A stretch of 64,000 nt of DNA from Benincasa hispida. Taxonomy: Eukaryota; Streptophyta; Magnoliopsida; Cucurbitales; Cucurbitaceae. The stretch spans positions 4,138,076 to 4,202,075 of the forward strand of contig NC_052356.1 in assembly GCF_009727055.1 (NCBI RefSeq), written 5' to 3'. Shown in pieces: positions 1 to 9,557 of the stretch. A program made the position numbers and the translations under genes. Under the pieces are notes generated by a model. It did no database searches. It saw nothing but the letters and a program-made list of their open reading frames with translations, and was not told the DNA's origin. Positions within the stretch are counted from its first letter, which is position 1. The number at the start of each line of letters is the position of its first letter.

Positions 1-2127
1 TCGATGATGAGTTATGCTTCCTTACCGGACTCGTTTTGGGGTTTTGCAGTGGAGACTGCGGTGCACATACTCAACTGTGTTCCCTCCAAGAGTATTACAA
101 GAACACCTCTGGAGTTGTGGAATGAGCGTAAAGCTAGTTTACGTCATTTCCGCATTTGAGGTTACCCTGCACATGTGCTTGAGGCTAATCCCAAGAAATT
201 GGAACCACGGTCGAGGTTATGCCTCTTTGTAGGCTACCCAAAGGTACATGAGGGGGTTATTTTTATGATCCGATGGAAAATAGGGTGTTTGTTTCAACAA
301 ACGCTACTTTTCTCGAGGAGGATCATATAAGGGAGCACAGTCCACGAAGCAAAGTCATGTTACGTGAGCTTTCCAATGAAACTATTGAAACTTCAACAAG
401 AGTCGTTGAAGAATCTGCTACATTAACAAAAATTGTTGATGGGAGTTCACCTAGTAGGTCGGTTCCACCTCAAGAGTTGAGGGAACCTCGACGTAGTGGG
501 AAGGTTGCGAGCCCACTCGTTCGCTATCTAGGTTTCATGGAAATCCTTGCTATGGTAGCAAATGGCGACGTTGAGGATCTGTTGTCTTATAAGAAGGCAA
601 TGGAGGATGTTGACCAGGATGAATGGGTCAAGGCTATGGATCTCGAGATGGAGTCGATGTACTTCAACTCAGTATGGGATCTTGTAGATCAGCCTGATGG
701 GGTTTGCCCTATAGGTTGTAAGTGGATCTACCAGCGCAAACGAGGTGCTGATGGGAAGGTACAAACCTTCAAGACTCGATTTGTGACAAAGGGTTATACC
801 CAGGTAGAGGGAGTCGACTATAAGGAGACTTTCTCGTCTGTTGCCATGTTAAAGTCGATCTGCATCCTCTTGTCCATTGCAGCTTATTATAATTATGAGA
901 TCTGGTAAATGGACGTCAAGACGGCCTTTCTGAATGGCAATCTTGAGGAGACCATTTATATGGTGCAGCCCGAGGGATTCATAGCCCAAGGTCAAGAGCA
1001 AAAGTTTTGCAAACTGAATCGGTCCATTTATGGACTGAAACAGGTGTCTCGATCTTGGAACATACAATTTGATGCTACAATCAAGTCATATGGCTTTGAG
1101 CAAAACGTTGATGAACCTTGTGTCTATAAGAAGATCATCAATGCTTTAGTAGTCTTCTTAGTGTTGTAGGTAGACGATATCCTACTCAGTAGGAATGATG
1201 TAGGTCTATTGACTGCAGTTAAGAACTGGATAGCAACCCAATTCCAAATGAAAGATTTGGGAGAGGCTCAGTTTGTTCTAGGTATCCAGATTTTTCAGGA
1301 TCGTAAGAATAAAGTACTTGCACTGTCTCAGGCATCATACATTGACAAGATGTTGCTCAAGTACTCGATACAGGACTTCAAGAGGGGCTTACTGCCATTC
1401 AGGCATTGAGTCACTTTGTCTAAGGAAATGTGTTCTAAGACGCCTCAAGAGGTTGAGGAGATGAGAGGGGTCCTATATGCGTCTGTCGTTGGCAGTTTGA
1501 TGTACGCGATGCTCTGTACTCGTCCAGATATCTGTTATGTTGTGATAGTTAGTAGGTATCAGTCTAACCCAGGGCAGGGTCACTGGACCGCAATGAAGAA
1601 CATTCTCAAGTATCTTCGGAGAACGAGGGACTACATGCTCTGTATGGTTCTAGGGATTTGATCCTTATAGGATACATGGATTCTGACTTTCAGACTGATA
1701 AGGACTCTCGCAAGTCCACATCAGGGTCAATCTTCACTCTTAACGGAGGAGTTGTAGTGTTGCAAAGCACTAAGCAGGGGTGCATCGCCGACTCCACTAT
1801 GGAGGCAGAGTACGTAGTGGCTTGCGAAGCTGCTAAGGAGGCCGTCTAGCTTAGGAAGTTCTTGACAGACCTGGAAGTTGTGCCAAATATGTCTAAACCC
1901 ATTACCCTCTCTTGTGATAATAGTGAGGCAGTGGCAAACTCCAAGGGGCCAAGGAGTCACCAGCGCGATAAACACATAGAGCGGAAGTATCATCTGATCC
2001 GCGAGATAGTGCATCAAGGGGACATGATTGTCATGCAGATCACTTTAGAGCACAATGTTGCTGACCCGTTTACGAAGGCTCTAATGGCTACAGTGTTTAG
2101 GGTCACCTACGGAGCATGGGTTCTATA
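1..2127 (+). pseudogene. Ty1-copia pol remnant: integrase C-terminus, reverse transcriptase, RNase H
   Basis: This is the 3' part of a copia polyprotein that begins left of the window. Frame 1 opens with the integrase C-terminal region (DSFWGFAVETAVHILN, then the ELW and LFVGYPK blocks, positions 1-240). The ORF at 273-908 carries the linker and the RT start ([20 protein letters not shown]). The RT continues at 909-1169 (VKTAFLNGNLEETIYM, IYGLKQ) and 1209-1661. RNase H follows at 1658-2127 (DSDFQTDKDSRKSTSG, then the ADPFTKAL end block). It is dead: a stop follows YEIW at 906-908, frame changes occur near 240-273, and the tyrosine codon of the YVDD active site is a stop just before VDDIL (about 1168). 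Further stops lie at 1407-1409, 1659-1661 and 1847-1849. A polypurine tract and LTR follow directly, as expected for a copia 3' end. Confidence 0.93.
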
Positions 2128-2240
2128 GGATCGCCCGCGGCTGAACTAGGGCAAGTGGGAGATTTTATTATACTGGGTTTTAATGTGCCCTAGTTTATTG
2201 TTTTGTACAAATTTTTTTTTGTCCACCCCACTTCGCTTTA

Positions 2241-2255
2241 GGACAAGGGGGAGAT
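2241..2255 (+). other. Polypurine tract of the left copia element
   Basis: The purine-rich stretch GGACAAGGGGGAGAT lies immediately upstream of the LTR start. The same motif sits at the same place, inverted, beside the LTRs at 48374 and 57270. It is the plus-strand primer site for reverse transcription in copia elements. Confidence 0.75.
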
Positions 2256-4308
2256 TTTGGGGTTAATGCCCTAAATTCTCGTGTCCTGTAGTTTGTAAAC
2301 AGTATATATGAACACCTGTGATTGTTAATATATGATATTTACTTCACATCTTGTTGTTTTGCTCATTACGTGTTTTATTTGCTTTACACAAACCAAAATA
2401 ACATAAAATCCCTGGTTATCTGTATGTGACTCAAGCATGTATGTGGTGACATACAAGTGGATCATGTCTTTAGTGATAACCAAAATGGTCTGTAAGTATA
2501 TGGATATGAGAGGAAAACCTTATCCTGGTAATGCTACGGATGCGACCCGCTTTGTGGAATGGTCACAAGTGTTGTGACTTGCCACAGACGATCTGATCCT
2601 GATCATCCGTGTTGAGGACATGCGAGTAGGGGCGTCCTATACAAAGAGTTTTGTATAAGACCTGACCACGAAGTGCTAATGTCTCGTTATATAACACCGT
2701 TCATGACAGAGAACTTCACTTTACTAGGATGACCTTAGGTAACATGACCTCAATCCTGAGTGAGTTGGGAACTCCTGCCATTGAGGGCAGTCTTTTTGAT
2801 TTGTACGGGTGGAGTGGCCAAGTCGTCGATTCAAACCTACCATTTTGAGGATACGTCTGATTTGGGAGTTGGGAACTCAATACACAAGATGGAATTCACT
2901 TCTTCCCCGAGGCAGGATAAGTAGATAGTTGGCTTCCCTTAAGGCTGATTCCGGGGCTTGAACGATGTGGCGCCACATACCTTCTCTTGGCCTGAGAGGT
3001 GTTCACACATAGTTAAACTATGTTGTATTGTTTATTAGAGGAATCAGTGGTACTTAAGGAATGAGATGACTACAGGGACAAAACGATAAATTGGCCCAGC
3101 TGTACTTACAAGCATTTGTGAAGGGTCATTGTACTCATGATTGGTTATATCCATGGACACAGAAATATATCTGTGGTAAGAAGAGTTCAGGTATTGGTCT
3201 TTAGTGGAATCACTGACAGTTAACGGATGGTGAATCTCGTGGCTAAAGAGTTTAATCAGCCATTCACGTACCGTTGGAGCTTCGAGCCACAGGTCCATTA
3301 GGTTACCTGGGTAGCTTGGATAACGTCGAGAACCAGTGTTGGGTTAATTTGAAATGTTCAAATTGATAAGAGGAAGTTCAATTATATATGATATAATTGG
3401 ACTGGTTAATTATATATGATATAATTGGCTAATGTATGAGATACATTATTTTGGAGGAAATTAGATATAAATATGATTTATATCAAGTAAAGGAAATACT
3501 ATAGTAGATATATGATATCAAGCTATAGGATATAAATATAATATGATTATAATTTATTAAATAATTAATTGATTAATTATTTAATAATTAACAAATTAAT
3601 TCACGTATGAACGTGGGAACGTGGAGCCGCGAGGTTAAGGTAACTGGCGGGTTAAAGATTGAAAATGGTTTTTCATTTTGAGAATTAATTGAATTTGTGC
3701 ATTTGATATCCCGCGCCCAAAAAGAAACCGTGGAAGATCGATCGCCGAGAGCCTATATGATAGATTCTCTTTCGTCTAAACGATCGTCTAGCTCACACGT
3801 TCCCTAAACGATCGTATACCACATTCCTAAACAATCATCCAGTTTGTCCTAAATGATCATGTAGTTCTACTATACGATAAGCATCCCTGCATAACGATAG
3901 CAAGAGTTCTCTTGTGTGCGCTTGTCGTCTACATAATACCCTTTCCTCTGTCCTCTACCAACTCACCAAAGCCCACACTTTGGGTTTTTGACGCGAGGAT
4001 AGTTTCCCTGGTGGGTGGGTTGTCCCGGATCTTTGTTTGTGTACATCCAGATCGTGCAGTAACAATCGAGAGACTCGCTGGGTGCTGGTAGATCGGTGGA
4101 ATTTTCGCTGTTGTGGGTTCACACAAAAGAAGATCATATTCCTCTGGTATGAACCCCTTTCTCTATGTTTTATCGTATTCTGAGCATGCTATTGATGAAG
4201 TTTAATATGCATAACTATTAGTATAGAATGTATATCGTTTATGTTTCGGTCACTGTGAAATCGGAGCGATCTAAGCCCGCCCATGGAACTCTCGTTTTGA
4301 GATCCTTC
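2256..4308 (+). repeat. Long 3' LTR of the left copia element (family I)
   Basis: The start follows the polypurine tract and reads TTTGGGGTTAATGCCCTAAA, a mutated TGTTGGGG. The end is the CCTTCA at 4303-4308, matched to the ends of the LTRs at 46266, 53112 and 59009. At about 2.05 kb it is long for a copia LTR. Inside are two short hairpins (2562-2578 and 2638-2657), the block shared by all long LTRs in this window, an AT-rich stretch, and a cluster of CGATCG-centred 12-mers (3736-3905). A splice-donor-like GGTATGA sits about 160 bp before the end. Its 5' partner LTR lies outside the window, so no target duplication can be tested. Confidence 0.85.
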
Positions 4309-4550
4309 AATCTAATGTTGCTAAAAATAGAACAAACTTAATGAGTCTATGCAATACAACTTTTAACCACAATTTTAGTTTTAGCAAAATAGTTTCCAAG
4401 TGAAAAGACATCTATTTCACAATGATGCCCCAGTGAGGCAGGACAAAAGTCATTGTTGGGGTGATCAAATGCCTCTTCATTAGGATGAGACACTCTCAAC
4501 CATTAGGCAGAAACAACTCTTGTAACTGACACTAACAGTCACCATTTTTG
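4309..4550 (-). repeat. Fragment of copia 5' leader, inverted relative to the adjoining LTR
   Basis: This block aligns with 62125-62345 in the same + orientation. Shared words include TTTTAGCAAAAT, GACATCTATTT, GAGGCAGGACAAAAG or GAGACAGGACAAAAG, and GTGATCAA. In the right-hand copy the block is the untranslated leader between a minus-strand gag start (about 62118) and its LTR. Here it therefore represents the leader of a minus-strand copia relative into which the + strand element on the left may have inserted. No gag start codon is visible here because the LTR end replaces it. Confidence 0.55.
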
Positions 4551-4599
4551 GGTCCAGAACTGTTATCTTTTAACAATTCCGCGTAAGTGTAACCCCTCA

Positions 4600-5062
4600 G
4601 TTTTTATCCTAGAGTCTCGCCCTAATGCTCCCATCGTCGAAAAAAAATAGATTAGGACAAGAGACTAAAGTGACCTTATCCTATACAGGAGATCAAATAA
4701 AGAGTCATGCAAAACTACCATCCTATAGGAGGACACTCCCAGGGTGCCTCGAGGCGATGCACAGAAAAAATCAAAAGTCCACCATGTGTCATTCCTCCCA
4801 TGCTCCAAGTGACACCTTTCAATTGGTTCATTTAGATGGAAAAAATATGCCACATCATCAGCTCGGGATTTTTTCGTTAAGTTTGTTTGATCTATAACTT
4901 CTTCGTTTGAGCTCTGATTTGAGTGATTCAAATCGCGTTGGAATCTTTGTTCAGGGCTCTACGTAATAGACACTTCAAGACACTCAAACTACCAATAAAT
5001 GAAAGTAGATTTGTTATCATCAAATTATTAATTAATTTGAGGTTAAGGGTAAAAAAGCCAAC
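4600..5062 (-). repeat. Possible Sirevirus-type LTR fragment
   Basis: Read on the minus strand, a purine tract (AAAAAGGGAGAGAT, 5063-5076) is followed by TGTTGGCTTTTTTACC, the form expected at a polypurine tract/LTR junction, and then by several hundred bases without coding potential. The layout resembles the 3' end of plant Sireviruses. The left boundary of the LTR is not visible, and the short ORFs here (4625-4897 and its antisense) have no recognisable product. Confidence 0.35.
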
Positions 5063-5434
5063 AATCTCTCCCTTTTTTATGCTGATAAACAAGTCAAGAA
5101 AAATGAAATCCAAACAGGTGTTGATATGCAATATGCTCTTGATGCATAATTAACACACATATAATTTCAATTCACTTGAACATAAAGAATATATTCAATA
5201 ACAACATGCTTTCATTTTTCTTATTACCTCTCCCCCTTTTGGAATCAATCAAAAAATGATAATTAAGAAAAATAAACAATAACATGAAAATTCTCTGTAA
5301 AACAAGAACACGTAATTTGCATTTCTTCTCCTATCTACATGCCTTCTAAAAGAAATATAACAAGCAACAACATTGTAAATTTTAGAGGCATCATAAACAA
5401 TCAATCAAGTTTAGGCTAATTCTAATTCTATTTA
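5063..5434 (-). other. 3' non-coding region with polypurine-tract-like motifs, left part
   Basis: On the minus strand, purine tracts of the form AAAGGGGGAGA occur at about 5063-5076 and 5226-5241, separated by AT-rich sequence without an ORF. More follow across the solo LTR at 7335, 7361, 7460 and 7568. Repeated tracts near the 3' end are a described hallmark of Sireviruses. The region is split by the solo LTR at 5440-7314. Confidence 0.4.
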
Positions 5435-5439
5435 AGACT

Positions 5440-7314
5440 TGTTTAGAATTTTCTAAAACTCGCGGTTTGTAATTTTGGAAACATCTTCTATTTATCAATA
5501 AAAGCTTTATTGAAATTGCATTCTGTTATAAAATCCAATAAAAGAACCCAAAGTTGTAATATGAATACTTGAACTATATGTAGAGACATAAAAGAGGATC
5601 AAGTTATAGTATATAGCCTAAAAAGTCTATAAGTATATAGATGAGATTGGGTACCTCATCTTGGGGACACTATAGATGCGGCCCACTTTGTATACTAATA
5701 CAAACGATGTGATCCCAAAATCGTTCATGTGGAGACATGCGAGTGGAGGTATTCTATGCAAAAGATGTTTGCATATGACCAGACCATGAAATAGTCACTT
5801 TTCTTTAAAACAACTGTTTACTGTTAAAACTGACTATTTCAATTCGATGATCTAAGGTTACTCGATCATAATCCTGAGCTAACTATGAACTCTTGTTTAT
5901 TCGGGATTATCCTTTGATTTGTATAGGTGAGTGTAGTCCAACAACACTGCTCAATAAGCCTCCCATTTTGGGAATAAAACCAGATAGATAGCTGGAGATA
6001 TAGTCCTATAAAAAGGAATTTACTCCTACCCATTTTAGGGTTAGCAAATAAGTTTTTCCCTTAAGTACTGATTTCTAGTCTTGAACAAATGGACACCACT
6101 CACTCATGGCCAAGAGGGACACGGTTTATTAGTTGAACTATAAACTAATTGTTTAATAGAGGATTGGTGGTGACTTAAGGAGCAAGATATATTTATAGGG
6201 GTAAAATGGTAATTTTGACCTAGCTGTAAATACGAACGACCTGTGAAGGATCGACTTATTGATTCTGGTTAAATCAAGTGAACAGAAATATATCTACAGT
6301 GAGAAGAGTGCAACTATCGAGCTATAGTGGTATGTCTTAGTAGTTAACGAATATTGATTATTTCGGATTTAAACTTAATCTCAAATCGTTGGAGCTCATG
6401 ATCTGTAGGCCCATAAGGTCTCTCTACTAGCTCGTAAAAGATTAAAACTTGGATTAGAAGATTGAGTAAAATTGAAGTGTTCAAATTTCATTTTAGTGTT
6501 TAAATTTGAAATGTTCAATTTCAATTTAGTGTTTGGATAATTATATTCGATATAATTAACGTTTAATTTTGTTGAAATTAAACGCAATTGGAGAATTCAA
6601 AATATTTAAATATTGATTACATGAATAGAATTCATGATTGAATTAGGTGTTTTATTAATTTAATATTTGATATTAAATTATTATTATTTAATTAATTAAA
6701 TTTGTTTAATTATTTATTTGTTATATCAATTTCAAATTAAGAAATTCAATTTTGGAAATTGAATCTTGGTTTAATTGAATTAAATTAGAAATTGAATTAA
6801 ACATTACTTTATTTGAAATTGGTCTTAATGGGTTTATCCAACATTTTGATGTTGTTAGTGGATTAATCCACAAAATTACACCTAGCCCATTAACTAAATG
6901 CAATTGAAGTGTCAAATTACCGAGAGGCTTAGTGCTTGCATGTTTGAACTTGATAAATACTTTAGTTTTTAGAGAATTGAAGTTCAGGCATTCTGAATTT
7001 TGAATTTTTTTTTAGCAAAAACAGTTTTGCTCTTAAGCTCTCTCAAACTCATCTCAATCCCTCTCAGTTCTAAGTTTCTACCACTCAATCTAAGGCTGAG
7101 GATAGTAGAGAAGATTCTCTTGGAGGTTTACTGAAGAAATTGAAGGTCAATTTTATGGATTTAGCAAGGAGCAAGTGGAAATCTTCAAAGGTATATATGT
7201 TGAAACCCTCTTTGTGAATAACTTATGTTTTAACATGCTTTTGACTCAAATTAAGTGTAATTGGAGTGCTTAATGATTCTGTTAGCTTCCAATTTATGCA
7301 TCTTTACTCTATCA
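5440..7314 (+). repeat. Solo long LTR (family III) with perfect target duplication
   Basis: The start TGTTTAGAATTTTCTAAAAC corresponds to TGTTGGGTTTTATGTCCTAA in the LTR at 39916. The end is the CA at 7313-7314. The five bases before (5435-5439, AGACT) and after (7315-7319, AGACT) are identical, which fixes both ends and shows a single insertion of 1875 bp without internal sequence. The target was the multi-tract non-coding region, which reads continuously once the LTR is removed. It carries a perfect 8-bp hairpin TATGCAAA/TTTGCATA (5755-5775) and a GGTATAT donor-like site near 7191. Confidence 0.9.
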
Positions 7315-7319
7315 AGACT

Positions 7320-7640
7320 AATTTCACAAATTTATCCCCCTTTCGAAATCAATTGAACACTCCCCTTTAATAAGGGACAAAAAGACATTAGCACATAATT
7401 CAATTTGAGGGTAGAAATATCAAATAAATTTTCAAAACATAATTTACTGAAAATACAATAACTCCCCCTAAAAGGATAAATAATAAGAATAAGAGAGACA
7501 CATATCAATAAACTAATATAGGAATTATTTTCATTCCAACATGAAATTCATATATAAAAGCGTATAACTCTCCCCAAAAATCAAGCAATCTCCTTCTAAT
7601 AGAAATATGTCAATAAAAACCAAGGAGATAGTGCCATCCT
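7320..7640 (-). other. 3' non-coding region with polypurine-tract-like motifs, right part
   Basis: This continues the region interrupted at 5435. Minus-strand purine tracts occur near 7335 (CGAAAGGGGGAT), 7361 (TTAAAGGGGAGTG), 7460 (CTTTTAGGGGGAGTT) and 7568 (GGGGAGAG). There is no ORF. The most likely source is the 3' end of a minus-strand Sirevirus whose coding part has been lost. Confidence 0.4.
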
Positions 7641-8394
7641 TCGGCTATGCCTTCCTTTACTCAGCTCACCAAGCGAGATTCCGGACATGCTTCACTCACC
7701 TTCCTTACTCACCCGTGCATAGGTCAACACAAACTCCTCCCAACGCATAGCTCTTCATTGCCTAACCTCCACTCCTTCGTGCCAAGGCTCACCTTCACCA
7801 CGCAAGCCTACCTTCTTCAACTCTTTTCAAAGCCAATGCGTACAACCAAGTTTAACTTCTCTAAGTACCTTAAGCCTAACTTCTCTCAAACAACCTAAAC
7901 TAAGGGAACAGTTTTAGGGCTCACAAATTCTACACTGAAACTAGGATTTTTGTGCCTCAAGCATTTTTTTTTTCCATCTTCAATGGATTTTTTTTAGACA
8001 TCTTCTATGAGTTGAAGGTAAATTTTACTATATTTGCAACTAGTTTTAACTTTTTGTTATGTTTGTAATATTTTAGCCTCATTTTGCTATATGCAAGGAG
8101 CATCTATTTATTTCTTTATATTAATTCATTGAACTTAAAAAAAATATTGAATAATTCCAAACTTGAATATGAAATTGAAAGTTGAAGAGCTTATGAGACA
8201 CAAAATTGAAAATTCATAAGATTTAGACATATTATACACAATATTAAAAATCTTGATATCAATTAGTGAAAAAATATATTAGACACATTCTTCAAGGTTA
8301 GAGAAAAACGATAAATTTGATCTAAAATTTTTAACACACACACAAATAGAGGAAGCTGCTAATATAACAATAAGACTGAAAGTATTAGCAAATA
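7641..8394. other. Intergenic AT-rich sequence, no supported gene
   Basis: An 83-codon open frame starts at 7647 (CT-rich, Ser/Thr/Leu-rich) but shows no domain and no codon-level signal I trust. I see no exon structure, repeat pair or RNA gene here. Confidence 0.4.
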
Positions 8395-8509
8395 TAGCAC
8401 ATGTAAAAAGTTTGCAAATATAGCAAAGTTTAGATCCAACTCTCATAGTCTTTCGGGTTGTTTTCAAATATAATTAAATGAACAAAGATATTTACAAATA
8501 TAATAAAAT

Positions 8510-8760
8510 ATCATTGTCTATCAATGATAGATATTGATATACTACTATCATCTATCACTAATAGACACTGATAAATACTAATAAACTGTGACTTCTTGCT
8601 ATATTTGAAAATATTTTCAATAATTTTCCTAGTCTATTAGTGATAGATCATATCACTAAGAAAAGTTTATCAACGATAGACTATATAACTAATCGGAATC
8701 TATCAGTGATAGAATTTATCACTGATATGTTTGGCTGTATTTGCAATTCTTTAGAAATAT
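8510..8760. repeat. Cluster of short palindromic TATC...GATA repeats
   Basis: Words such as CTATCAATGATAG, CTATCACTAATAG, TATTAGTGATAG, TATCAGTGATAG and TATCACTGATA recur in both orientations, each close to an inverted copy of itself. The block can fold into several nested hairpins. It looks like the body of a small inverted-repeat element, but I could not define terminal repeats or a target duplication. Confidence 0.55.
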
Positions 8761-8858
8761 TGTGATACACTTAATTATTAATCCTAAAACGCTAACTATT
8801 GCAATTACTATATATATATAGATATAAATTAGAACCTCATAATAATTATTATAGAAAT

Positions 8859-8972
8859 TAAATATTTACAAATAATAGTAAAATTTTACGGTCTATTTAT
8901 GATAAACTGCGATAGACTAATATGTGTCTAGCAGATCAACCGTAAAATTTTACTAATATTTGTAAATATTTA
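8859..8972. mobile_element. Small foldback or MITE-like element
   Basis: The arms TAAATATTTACAAATA...AAATTTTACGG (from 8859) and CCGTAAAATTTTACTAAT...ATATTTA (to 8972) are near-perfect inverted repeats of about 33 bp around a 48-bp centre. It lies some 590 bp upstream of the start codon of the methyltransferase gene. No clear target duplication was seen, so the transposon class is open. Confidence 0.6.
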
Positions 8973-9351
8973 GGTTAATTTTCCTATTTTTGAAAATAAA
9001 TTTAATTATTAACTATTTTTAAATAAAATAAAATTTGAGAATTTAAGGGAAGTTTCTGTGCCTATATTTAAATGCGAATAGACTTTGACCAATTTGATGG
9101 ATAATTGTATCTTGACTCAAATTTGGCCAAAAACAGAATTATTTATTTATTATTATTATTTTAATCTTATGTTGGAATAATCATGAGCGAAAATGATCAC
9201 AACGATTTATTGTATATACGTATTGAACTCTCAAAATTTTTGATTCTCGTTTTTCACTCCTTCACTTTCAATCTTCTAACTCTTGTCATTCACTTTCTTT
9301 TAATACGAAGAGTAAAAACAAAGAGCGAGAAGGAGAACAAAAACGAGTTGA

Positions 9352-9359
9352 TATAAAAA
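9352..9359 (+). promoter_or_regulatory. Candidate TATA box of the methyltransferase gene
   Basis: TATAAAAA lies about 206 bp upstream of the chosen start codon, which would give a 5' UTR of roughly 170 nt. The surroundings are AT-rich, so chance matches are expected; this is only a candidate. Confidence 0.3.
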
Positions 9360-9557
9360 GAGTAGCAAGAATAAAAAATGATATCCAACATGAGTGCATT
9401 TTATGTTAATTTGACCTAAGCAAAAGGTAGACTTGAATATGATTTGCATTTACTTGACTAAAAAGAAATTAGGGGGAAGTTGTTTGAGTGTAAGAAAGTC
9501 TTCATTCTTTTGTGAGAAAACCCAAGCACAGTCCGGCGGCGGAAAAAGGGTGGGAAA

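Noticed and set aside
4625..4931. Two overlapping ORFs on opposite strands
   Set aside because: They lie in a probable LTR and have no recognisable product.
7647..7898. 83-codon ORF as a gene
   Set aside because: Low-complexity CT-rich reading frame, no domain, no splice or promoter context.
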